From Verrucomicrobiota bacterium (GTDB lineage Bacteria; Verrucomicrobiota; Verrucomicrobiia; Limisphaerales; UBA11320), in contig VHDG01000037.1 in NCBI GenBank assembly GCA_016871475.1, positions 1 through 11,836 on the forward strand: a stretch of DNA of 11,836 nt, in the 5' to 3' direction. A program made the position numbers and the translations under genes. Positions 1-6,840 of this stretch are shown here, piece by piece (position 1 is the stretch's first letter; each line of letters opens with the position of its first letter). Below the pieces are notes generated by a model. That model had not been told where the DNA came from. It did not search any database and saw only the letters and a list, made by a program, of their open reading frames with translations.

Positions 1-1
1 C

Positions 2-931
2 TCTGGAATTCCCCTGGTGCTGCCCGCGAGCAAGGTGGCGGGACAGTGGGATTTCAACGGGAACAAACTCGCGGCGACGGTCGGAAAGTCTCTGGAGTAC
101 TTCGATGGTCCGAATGGTGACACCGCTGGCCTTACCCTGTTTGGCACGACCGCGATGGACGTTACCGTGCCTGATATCAATGGTGAGCCGGCGCAGGTGA
201 TGGAAGTTCCGGGCGGGCTGAGCCGCAACCTCGGTTACCTCATGACCCATGGTATATCGCCGAACGGTGGCGGCACCCTGGTGAACCAGTACACCCTGGT
301 GATGGACATCTTTGTGGCAACGACAGGTCCTGGAGCTGCTTCATTGATCCAGATCAACTCCGCCAACAACACCGACGACGGCGACCTCTTCTGGCAGGGG
401 AACAACTTCGGCCAGGGTGGTGGTGGCTACAAAGGCACCGGTGCATTCACTGCCGGTGCATGGCATCGTGTTGCTGCCGCTTACGATATGGCAGCCACGC
501 CGCCTCGAGTGACCAAGTATGTCGATGGGATCTTCCAGGACGATTGGACCGCGAATCAGTCGTTGGACAACCCCCGCCGCGCGCTGCGTCCTTCTGCCAT
601 TCTGTTCGGGGATGGCGATCAGGATGAACGTCGTCAGATGTGGGTGAACAGCATCCAGATCTCGGCTGGGGCGATGTCGAAGTCGGCGCTCGCCGCATTG
701 GGCGGGCCGACGGCTGCGGGCATCCCGATCGCATCGGCACCTGCCACTTCGGCCTCGGTTCACGGGGATCTGGTTCGGATCAGCTGGCCTGCCTGGGCAG
801 CTGGATACGTCCTTGAGTCCACGAGCAGTGTGACTGAGCCCAACTGGGCCCCAGTGGCTTCGGCCGGGAAGATGTCCGCCACGATTGTACCGGCGGGTCC
901 TTCCGAATACTTCCGTCTGCGGAAGCCCTGA
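2..931 (+). CDS. LamG/concanavalin-A-like secreted protein, 5'-truncated by window edge
   Basis: The reading frame is open from the first in-frame codon, with no stop before the left edge, so this is the C-terminal part (about 309 residues) of a longer protein. The GTG at 17 is probably internal. Residues below are counted from that GTG. About 8-230 look like a LamG/concanavalin-A jelly-roll domain: AGQWDF near the start, THGISPNGGG, QYTLVMDIFV, a DGDLFWQ segment, GAWHRVAAAYD and KYVDGIFQDDW. A short linker leads to a C-terminal beta module (about 245-304) with ISWPAWAAGYVLES and the ending YFRLRKP, a C-terminal style I associate with exported proteins of Verrucomicrobiota. Such domains often bind glycans or act as surface adhesion modules, and the N-terminal part, possibly an enzyme, is not visible. 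No signal peptide can be seen because the N-terminus is missing. The gene ends just before a strong terminator, so it is a separate transcription unit from mreB. Confidence 0.8.
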   Translation, partial: SGIPLVLPASKVAGQWDFNGNKLAATVGKSLEYFDGPNGDTAGLTLFGTTAMDVTVPDINGEPAQVMEVPGGLSRNLGYLMTHGISPNGGGTLVNQYTLVMDIFVATTGPGAASLIQINSANNTDDGDLFWQGNNFGQGGGGYKGTGAFTAGAWHRVAAAYDMAATPPRVTKYVDGIFQDDWTANQSLDNPRRALRPSAILFGDGDQDERRQMWVNSIQISAGAMSKSALAALGGPTAAGIPIASAPATSASVHGDLVRISWPAWAAGYVLESTSSVTEPNWAPVASAGKMSATIVPAGPSEYFRLRKP

Positions 932-973
932 GCAACTCGCCCCCTAGGGCTCCAATAGCTCCTTGAGAACACA

Positions 974-1005
974 AGCCCCGGTCGGAAACGGCCGGGGCTT
1001 TTTTT
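974..1005 (+). terminator. Intrinsic (rho-independent) terminator after the LamG-like gene
   Basis: The arms 974-984 and 989-999 form an 11-bp stem, GC-rich with one G-U pair, capped by a GAAA tetraloop (985-988). It runs into a seven-T tract (999-1005). It lies 42 bases after the stop codon at 931. This is a textbook terminator and marks the boundary between the first gene and the mre operon. Confidence 0.92.
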
Positions 1006-1254
1006 GTGGTCTGCGGCCAGGCTTGCCACCAATCACTGGCAGGGGATCTCCGGGTTCTTGGTGTCGGGTCGGTCTCACAAAGAAGGTTCTGGGTTTTGTG
1101 ACTCAGGTTGTTGACGAAACGTGGCTCCGATTGCCCGCCGGATGACCTGGGGAGGCATCTGGCAGGCTTTGCCGGTTTGAATTACGGTTTGGTGTTCGCA
1201 CTTGACCCCGGACGGAATAGCCACCTAAGTTGCGCCCCGTGCTAGGCACAATTC
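1006..1254 (+). other. Intergenic leader/promoter region upstream of mreB
   Basis: The whole gap from 932 to 1254 is 323 bases, and this is the part after the terminator. I see no credible gene in it: the 60-codon frame from the TTG at 963 runs through the terminator and looks like nothing known. It should hold the promoter of the mre operon. Visible structure is limited to two copies of CGGTTTG (1173-1179 and 1185-1191) 12 bases apart, a weak TGCCA/TGGCA inverted repeat (1024-1041), and a short GTGC/GCAC palindrome (1239-1249) just before the mreB start. Confidence 0.5.
1202..1231 (+). promoter_or_regulatory. Weak candidate sigma-70-type promoter for the mre operon
   Basis: TTGACC (1202-1207) matches the -35 consensus at 5 of 6 positions. 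At 18-base spacing it is followed by TAAGTT (1226-1231), which matches the -10 consensus at only 3 of 6. Transcription would begin close to 1238, giving a leader of about 17 bases before the mreB ATG. The -10 match is poor and promoter rules in this lineage are not well known, so this is only a pointer. Confidence 0.2.
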
Positions 1255-2286
1255 ATGTTCGCACAAGTTAAAAGCCTGTTCTCCAACGACATTGGCATCG
1301 ATCTGGGCACGGCGAACTCCCTCGTTTATGTGCGCGATCAAGGGATCGTATTGAGGGAGCCGTCCGTCGTGGCCATTCATGCAGGAACCACCAACGTTCT
1401 GGCAGTGGGTGAGGAAGCCAAACGGATGTTGGGACGCACCCCGGGCAACATCGTCGCCATCCGGCCGATGAAAGACGGGGTCATCGCTGACTTCGAAATT
1501 ACCGAAGCCATGCTGCGACATTTCATCCAGCGCGTGCATCATCGCAAGTTGATCGCGCCCAGGGTGGTCGTGGCGGTCCCATCCGGAATCACCGAAGTGG
1601 AGAAACGGGCTGTAAAAGACTCAGCGACGCATGCTGGAGCGCGCGAGGTTTATTTGATCGAACAGCCGATGGCTTCGGCCATCGGAGTCGGCCTGCCGGT
1701 TCATGAACCGGCGGGCAACATGATCGTCGATATCGGCGGGGGCACCTGTGAAATTGCCATCATCTCCCTGGCCGGAATCGTGTTTAGTCGAAGCCTTCGG
1801 GTGGGCGGAGACGAGTTTGATGAGACGATCGTGGCGCACATGAAGCGGGCCTACAACTTGATGATTGGCGAACGCACAGCGGAGGAGATCAAGATCAAGG
1901 TCGGATCTGCCTTTCCGTTGGAGCAGGAGTTGACGCTTGATGTCAAAGGTCGTGATTTGAGTTCCGGACTGCCGAAGACGTTGACCATTCGTTCGGAGGA
2001 AATTCGCGAGGCTTTGCAGGAACCGCTTTCAAGCATTCTCGAGTCTATTCGCATTACACTGGAGCGCTGTCCCCCGGAACTTTCCGCCGACCTGGTGGAT
2101 CGTGGCATCGTGGTGGCCGGGGGAGGTGCTTTGTTACGTGGTATCGATCGCCTGATTTCGGAAGAAACCAGCCTCCCGGTCCACATCGCGGATGATCCGC
2201 TCAGCGCCGTCGCTGAGGGGACCGGCCGCGTTCTCCAGGAATTGCAGTTCCTCAAGCGCGTCACCTCCTCATCCAGCAAGCTGTAG
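1255..2286 (+). CDS. mreB: Rod shape-determining protein MreB (bacterial actin)
   Basis: MreB is an actin-like ATPase that forms short membrane-bound filaments and steers side-wall peptidoglycan synthesis. At 343 residues it has the usual family length. Visible motifs are the phosphate-1 loop DIGIDLGTANS (12-22), EQPMASAIG (136-144) with the conserved Glu of the nucleotide site, the phosphate-2 loop DIGGGTCEIA (159-168), and the adenosine-binding VAGGGALLRG (287-296). The N-terminal MFAQVKSLFS is short, amphipathic and basic, like the membrane-binding helix of Gram-negative MreB. The ATG at 1255 gives exactly this standard N-terminus. The Shine-Dalgarno match is weak (TAGG at 1243-1246). It is the first gene of the operon, 53 bases before mreC. 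Nothing is truncated, and the assignment is essentially certain. Confidence 0.98.
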   Translation: MFAQVKSLFSNDIGIDLGTANSLVYVRDQGIVLREPSVVAIHAGTTNVLAVGEEAKRMLGRTPGNIVAIRPMKDGVIADFEITEAMLRHFIQRVHHRKLIAPRVVVAVPSGITEVEKRAVKDSATHAGAREVYLIEQPMASAIGVGLPVHEPAGNMIVDIGGGTCEIAIISLAGIVFSRSLRVGGDEFDETIVAHMKRAYNLMIGERTAEEIKIKVGSAFPLEQELTLDVKGRDLSSGLPKTLTIRSEEIREALQEPLSSILESIRITLERCPPELSADLVDRGIVVAGGGALLRGIDRLISEETSLPVHIADDPLSAVAEGTGRVLQELQFLKRVTSSSSKL

Positions 2287-2339
2287 CGTTCGTCCCGGAT
2301 CCAGCGGCCTTTCCGGCCTCTGTCTCCGATGCTGAACGC

Positions 2340-3149
2340 ATGCTGAAACGCTCGCATTATATCGCGATGGTTCTCGTCGCCCTGTTTGTACTGGCCCTCC
2401 TGAGCCAGTCCGATTGGGTTGCTCATGGGATCCGCCGCCTCGTGGGCGGTCTATACCTGCCTTTCTTCGGCCTCGCCAATTCAACGAGGAGCATCGCCGA
2501 TTCAGCCTCCACCGCCCTGATGTCACGTCCTGACCTTGTGAAGGAACTGCTCGCTCTTCGGGATGAAAACCAGCGTCTCAAACTTGAAGCTCGTCAGTGG
2601 GATGAGGCGGTCAAGGAGAACAACCGGCTGCGCGAAGCGCTATCCCTGCCCCAACAGGCACCCTGGAAGCTGCGGTCCGCCGTGGTCGTCGGCCGTGACC
2701 CGGCCAACTGGTGGCGAACGATCCGCATCAATCGCGGTTCCCGCGACGGCATCACCAACAATCTTCCTGTCCTGTCGCCTCAGGGCTTTCTGGTGGGGCG
2801 GATCTCCGAAACCGGTTACACCCATTCCCAAGTGGTTTTGCTGGGGGATCCTGATTGTCGTGTTTCGGTGCTGGTGGAGTCCACACGGGACCACGGCGTG
2901 ATTGCTCCCTCGGGGGGTGGGCCGGTGGACGACAGCGTCGTGGAGTTGAAGTTTCTCTCCGGTTCCAGCGAGCTCACCCCGGGCCTGTGGGTTCGAACCA
3001 GCGGGTTGGGAGGAATTTTTCCGAAGGGGATACTCGTGGGGCAGGTGGCGGATGTTCGCCGGGTTCAGTACGGCCTGCATCTCGAAGCCCGGGTGAAACT
3101 TGCAGCCAGGCTCAGCGCCCTTGAAGAAGTGTGGGTGGCCTGGCCATGA
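2340..3149 (+). CDS. mreC: Rod shape-determining protein MreC
   Basis: MreC is a bitopic membrane protein whose periplasmic part binds and activates PBP2 in the elongasome. The 269-residue product has a cytoplasmic stub (MLKRSH), a transmembrane helix at about 7-23, and a predicted coiled coil at about 65-100 rich in Leu, Glu and Arg (KELLALRDENQRLKLEA). The paired beta-barrel domain follows, with the typical VVGRDPANWWRTIRINRGS (116-134) and, near the end, GLGGIFPKGILVGQV. The order membrane helix, coiled coil, beta domain is diagnostic. The ATG at 2340 is the first in-frame start before the membrane helix; another ATG at 2329 is out of frame and stops after five codons. No clear ribosome-binding site is visible, which may mean dependence on translation from mreB. 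The stop overlaps the mreD start as ATGA. Confidence 0.95.
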   Translation: MLKRSHYIAMVLVALFVLALLSQSDWVAHGIRRLVGGLYLPFFGLANSTRSIADSASTALMSRPDLVKELLALRDENQRLKLEARQWDEAVKENNRLREALSLPQQAPWKLRSAVVVGRDPANWWRTIRINRGSRDGITNNLPVLSPQGFLVGRISETGYTHSQVVLLGDPDCRVSVLVESTRDHGVIAPSGGGPVDDSVVELKFLSGSSELTPGLWVRTSGLGGIFPKGILVGQVADVRRVQYGLHLEARVKLAARLSALEEVWVAWP

Positions 3150-3697
3150 ACCGCCTCAATGTCATTTTCACGCTTTGTGCGGCCTATGGGATCGTGTTCC
3201 TCCAAACGTCCGTCAACTGGCCTCGCGCGCTGCTGGGTGCCCAGCCCGATCTCCTCCCCAGCCTCGTCGTCTATGCCGCTCTGACCTCCGGCCTAGGACT
3301 TTCCACGACCATCTCCATCTGCGGGGGACTCTGGATGGACTCTCTCTCCCGGAATCCGCTGGGCATCTCGATCCTGCCGCTGTTCCTGGCCGGCGTGATC
3401 ATCGAACGTTATCGGGGATTGATCCTGCGAGACCAAACCTATGCGCAGTTCGTGATCGGCGCCTGTGCGAGTGCGGCGGCGCCGGTGATCACCCTGATCC
3501 TCATTCTGAACACGTCCTTGGAACCCATGGTCGGCTGGACTTCACTCTGGCAGTGGGGGGTCATGGCGCTGGCAGGTGGGTTCATGACGCCTGCGTGGTT
3601 CTGGTTGTTTGCCTGGCTGTTGCGGGGCTTCAGCTACGAAACCATTCAGGACCCGACAGGGCATTCCAATCGCCAGATCAAGAGGGGGAGGAGCTGA
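3146..3697 (+). CDS. mreD: Rod shape-determining protein MreD
   Basis: MreD is a small polytopic inner-membrane partner of MreC. From the ATG at 3146 the product is 183 residues, close to the usual 160-180. It is very hydrophobic, with about five membrane segments. The family pattern is visible in AQPDLLPSLVVYAALTSG, followed by a Gly-rich segment, WMDSLSRNPLG and IIERYRG. The basic C-terminus (RQIKRGRS) should be cytoplasmic. I prefer 3146 over an in-frame GTG at 3131 because it gives an ATGA overlap with the mreC stop and the normal short N-terminus MNRLNVIF. Sequence conservation in MreD is low in general, so the identification rests on topology, length and its position between mreC and mrdA. 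Confidence 0.9.
   Translation: MNRLNVIFTLCAAYGIVFLQTSVNWPRALLGAQPDLLPSLVVYAALTSGLGLSTTISICGGLWMDSLSRNPLGISILPLFLAGVIIERYRGLILRDQTYAQFVIGACASAAAPVITLILILNTSLEPMVGWTSLWQWGVMALAGGFMTPAWFWLFAWLLRGFSYETIQDPTGHSNRQIKRGRS
3687..3693 (+). promoter_or_regulatory. Strong ribosome-binding site for mrdA
   Basis: GGAGGAG, inside a longer G-rich run that overlaps the end of mreD, lies 7 bases before the ATG at 3701. It supports that start and shows that mrdA has its own initiation site although only 3 bases separate it from mreD. Confidence 0.7.
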
Positions 3698-3700
3698 GTC

Positions 3701-5641
3701 ATGCTGATTTTTGACCAGCTCAAGAAGAATGATCCGCAGATGCGGACGCTTACGGTCGTCGTCCTGGCCGGCATGATCGTGCTGCTCGCAGGCCTTTGGT
3801 ACGTCCAAGTCGTGGCTTCCCGCAGATTCGTGGAGGATCAGCGGGCTCAGGCTTATCGAACGGTTCGGATTCCGGCAGACCGCGGGAAGATTCTTGACCG
3901 CAATGGAGTCGCGCTCGCGGACAACACCGCCAATTACCGAATCAGCCTCTACCTCGAGGAACTGCCCCGGCTTTTCAAGGAGGAATGGCGCCGGATCCGT
4001 CCTTCCCATCCTCTCAAGCGCGATGAACGCATCGCTCTTGAATCGATCGCCCGCTATCGGGTCGCAAGCAACCTCTGCTTCCGACTGTCTCAAATCGTGG
4101 GCCAACCGATCTCGCTCAGCGGCGAGGAGTTCAAGAAGCACTACCAGGCCCAACTGGCTTTGCCGCTCCCTCTCATCAATCAGCTGACTCCCCAGCAGGT
4201 CGCCCGCTTTCAGGAACAACCGATCATTCCGCCAGGTCTTGATCTGGATGTTCAACCCCGGCGGTTCTACCTCTACGGCACCACTGCGGCACATCTCCTG
4301 GGTTACCTGCATCGTGACAACCAGTCACGGGAAGGAGAGGAGGCGGATTACGATTTTCGACTTCCTGACTACAGCGGAAAGGTCGGGGTCGAGAGTGCTT
4401 TCAACGAAACTCTGTCGGGGCGGGCGGGTATGAAGTCGGTGCTCGTGAACAACCTCGGTTATAGACAATCGGAAAGCACATGGGTGGAAGCAGAGCCCGG
4501 AACGAACGTGGTCCTGACGATTGATCTCTCCATCCAGCGCGCAGCCGAACGCGGGCTCCAGGCTGCGTTGAACAACACCCGGGGAGCGGTTGTGGTCATG
4601 GATTGTCGTGACGGCGACATCCTTGCGCTCGCCTCCGCCCCCTCCTTCGATCCCAACCGGTTTGTGCCACGGATCAGCCATGAAGACTGGGCTGTCCTGA
4701 CCGATGCGAAACTTCGCCCGCAAATCAACCGGGCGATCCAGGAGAACTACGCGCCTGGATCCATCTTCAAGATCATCACGGCCATGGCCTGTCTGGAGTC
4801 GGGGCTGGATCCGAATCAGATCATGTACAACCCGGGCTACATCCGGGTGGATCGACGGCGACCCATTGGAGACACGGCGCCTCCGGGCGATTACGACTTC
4901 AAGCGGGCGTTCATTTTATCGAGCAACACCTATTTCATTTCGAACGGACTTCGGGCGGGTGTTGACAGGATCCTGGAGATCTCGAGGGCGCTTCATCTGG
5001 GTGAGAGGGCCGGGATTCCATTGCCTGGCCAGGAGGTCCCCGGATCCCTGCCGAAGCCGGGGGAGAAACCGGTGGAATGGAGGGAAGGGGATACGGCGAA
5101 CCTATGCATTGGCCAGGGTTTTCTGGACGTCACGCCGCTTCAGATGGCGGTGATGACTGCCGCGATTGCCAATGGGGGAAAAGTTCTGTGGCCGCGACTC
5201 GTGGACAAGCTGGTTCCGCAGGATCCCTTGATGGCAGGCCAGGCCTGGGTGTATGAGCGGGCCCGGGTGAGGGGAACGCTTCCTGTTTCGCAGAGAACTC
5301 TGGGGATCATACGGGATGCGATGCGGGCGGATGTTGAGGAAGGGGGCACGGGCAAGGCGGCTCGGATACCCGGGTACACCATTTCCGGCAAGACAGGCAC
5401 GGCTCAGGTGACGGATCCGCGCGGGAGGGTCGTGGATCACACGACATGGTTCGCGTCTTTCGCGCCGTTCGAAGATCCGCGCTACGTGGTCCTGGTGATG
5501 GTGGAGAGCGGCGTATCCGGCGGCAACACTTGCGCGCCGATCGCCCGCGAGATATTCGAAGCCATTCGCAAGCGTGACGCCGGCTTTACGCTGTCCTCAG
5601 CGCAGGGAGACTCCGGCGTTCACGGAAGGAGGCACCCATGA
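3701..5641 (+). CDS. mrdA: Penicillin-binding protein 2 (class B PBP, elongasome D,D-transpeptidase)
   Basis: PBP2 cross-links new peptidoglycan strands made by RodA. The 646 residues match the usual 600-650. There is a short cytoplasmic N-terminus and one membrane anchor at about 17-38. The dimerisation/pedestal region begins with the conserved PADRGKILDRNGVALADN (58-75). The transpeptidase domain spans about 270-625. Its three catalytic motifs are intact: SxxK as S354-I-F-K357 with the acyl-enzyme serine, SxN as S407-S-N409, and KTG as K564-T-G566. The class-B-typical YSGKVGVESAFN (224-235) is also present. It sits directly before rodA, its obligate partner, and its stop overlaps the rodA start as ATGA. 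The partner gene and the length favour PBP2 over the division enzyme PBP3/FtsI. It should be a beta-lactam target. Confidence 0.96.
   Translation: MLIFDQLKKNDPQMRTLTVVVLAGMIVLLAGLWYVQVVASRRFVEDQRAQAYRTVRIPADRGKILDRNGVALADNTANYRISLYLEELPRLFKEEWRRIRPSHPLKRDERIALESIARYRVASNLCFRLSQIVGQPISLSGEEFKKHYQAQLALPLPLINQLTPQQVARFQEQPIIPPGLDLDVQPRRFYLYGTTAAHLLGYLHRDNQSREGEEADYDFRLPDYSGKVGVESAFNETLSGRAGMKSVLVNNLGYRQSESTWVEAEPGTNVVLTIDLSIQRAAERGLQAALNNTRGAVVVMDCRDGDILALASAPSFDPNRFVPRISHEDWAVLTDAKLRPQINRAIQENYAPGSIFKIITAMACLESGLDPNQIMYNPGYIRVDRRRPIGDTAPPGDYDFKRAFILSSNTYFISNGLRAGVDRILEISRALHLGERAGIPLPGQEVPGSLPKPGEKPVEWREGDTANLCIGQGFLDVTPLQMAVMTAAIANGGKVLWPRLVDKLVPQDPLMAGQAWVYERARVRGTLPVSQRTLGIIRDAMRADVEEGGTGKAARIPGYTISGKTGTAQVTDPRGRVVDHTTWFASFAPFEDPRYVVLVMVESGVSGGNTCAPIAREIFEAIRKRDAGFTLSSAQGDSGVHGRRHP
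5624..5632 (+). promoter_or_regulatory. Strong ribosome-binding site for rodA
   Basis: GGAAGGAGG lies inside the last codons of mrdA, 5 bases before the ATG at 5638. It is a near-perfect anti-16S match and fixes the rodA start at the ATGA overlap. Confidence 0.75.
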
Positions 5642-6837
5642 TCGGCAAGCTGGAGCAGGACCAACGAGTCCGTCTCGACTGGCTTCAGATCATCGCCGTC
5701 TTGGGCTTGCTGGCGGTGGGAGCGGCATTCATTCACAGCGCGACCGCGACGAACGAGGTTTTTGCCAGCCGTCCATGGTTCCGGCAGCCGTTCTTTTTGC
5801 ACATTGTCTATGGGCTTGTGGGGCTCGCGGCCGCGACGGTCGTGTGCATGGCGGACTATCGCTGGTTGGCGAGATGGTCGTTGGTGGCATACTGGGCCTG
5901 CATGCTTCTTCTGCTTGGCGTGTTTGTGGTCGGCAAGGAGGTGTATGGCGCGCGGCGGTGGATCGACTTCGGCCCGGTGCAGATTCAGCCCTCTGAGTTC
6001 GCCAAGATCGGATTCATTTTCATGATGGCGAACTTTCTGAGCCGTCCCTTGGATGAGCTGCGTCAGCCGGGCGTTTTTTGGAAAGCGATCGGACTGATGC
6101 TCTTGCCGTTTCTCCTGATCCTGAAGGAGCCGGATCTGGGTTCTGCGCTTCTGTTTCTGCCCGTGGGGCTGGTGATGCTTTGGAGCGCGGGAGCGCCGCA
6201 AAAATGGCTGATCAAGCTCGTTGGCGGCGGTGTGGTGCTGATCACCTTGCTTCTGGTGGACATCCTCTTCGCTCCTCCCTCCTGGCGTTTCAAATTGGAG
6301 GACTACCAACGCCGGCGCCTGCTCGTGTACTTTGGGATGAATTTCGCTGCCAACGCGCCTGAAGCGGAACGTGCCCGGTTGCGGCGCGAGCAACGGGCGC
6401 ATTCCTACAACGTCGAGCAGGCCCTGATCTCCGTCGGATCAGGCGGCTGGCTGGGCAAGGGCTGGGGGCAGGGCCAGCAAATAACCCTGGGCTATCTGCC
6501 CAGGGCCGTCGCGCACAACGATTTCATCTTCTCCGTGATTGCCGAGGAGAAGGGATTCCTGGGGAGCTTCATCGTGATCTCCCTGTATTCCGTTGTTTTG
6601 TTCACCGGGATACGTAACGCAGCCCAAGCCCGCGATCGGCTTGGGCGCCTTCTGGCTGCCGGGGTTGTAACCCTGCTCTTCAGCCAGATCTTCATCAACA
6701 TCGGCATGAACATACGCATCATGCCCGTCACGGGGGTTCCGTTGCCGCTGCTCAGTTCGGGCGGCTCATCGGTCCTATGCTCCCTGATCGCGATGGGCCT
6801 TTTGCAGAACATCCACCTGTACCGCAGGAACTATTAG
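5638..6837 (+). CDS. rodA: SEDS-family peptidoglycan glycosyltransferase RodA (MrdB)
   Basis: RodA polymerises lipid II into glycan strands for side-wall growth and works as a complex with PBP2. The 399-residue product is a multi-pass membrane protein (about ten helices). SEDS signatures are clear: GARRWIDFGPVQIQPSEFAKI (104-124), KEPDLGSAL (163-171), GSGGWLGKGWGQG (267-279), HNDFIFSVIAEEKGF (293-307) and GMNIRIMPVTGVPLPLLSSGG (356-376). The Asp in the HNDF motif (D295) lines up with the Asp of HTDF that is essential in characterised RodA and FtsW; here Asn replaces the common Thr. A charged stretch (about 237-255, AANAPEAERARLRREQRAH) appears longer than in the proteobacterial protein. Pairing with PBP2 and mreBCD indicates RodA rather than FtsW. 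The next gene starts only 3 bases after its stop. Confidence 0.96.
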   Translation: MIGKLEQDQRVRLDWLQIIAVLGLLAVGAAFIHSATATNEVFASRPWFRQPFFLHIVYGLVGLAAATVVCMADYRWLARWSLVAYWACMLLLLGVFVVGKEVYGARRWIDFGPVQIQPSEFAKIGFIFMMANFLSRPLDELRQPGVFWKAIGLMLLPFLLILKEPDLGSALLFLPVGLVMLWSAGAPQKWLIKLVGGGVVLITLLLVDILFAPPSWRFKLEDYQRRRLLVYFGMNFAANAPEAERARLRREQRAHSYNVEQALISVGSGGWLGKGWGQGQQITLGYLPRAVAHNDFIFSVIAEEKGFLGSFIVISLYSVVLFTGIRNAAQARDRLGRLLAAGVVTLLFSQIFINIGMNIRIMPVTGVPLPLLSSGGSSVLCSLIAMGLLQNIHLYRRNY

Positions 6838-6840
6838 AAC

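Noticed and set aside
963..1145. 60-codon + strand frame in the spacer before mreB
   Set aside because: It starts with TTG, runs through the stem and T tract of the terminator, and has no ribosome-binding site or recognisable sequence.
3131..3145. Upstream GTG start for mreD
   Set aside because: It adds only five residues inside the end of mreC. The ATG at 3146 gives the usual N-terminus and a standard ATGA coupling.
3100..3714. 204-codon + strand frame over mreD
   Set aside because: Its product is rich in Arg, Pro and His without membrane segments. The overlapping frame gives the expected five-helix MreD with an ATGA start, so this is a frame-shifted shadow.
3542..4312. 256-codon open frame on the minus strand
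   Set aside because: It spans antisense across the mreD-mrdA junction, where both + strand proteins are well supported.
5620..6402. 260-codon open frame on the minus strand
   Set aside because: It is antisense to rodA, and the product is low-complexity and basic with no known domain. The + strand frame is unmistakably RodA.
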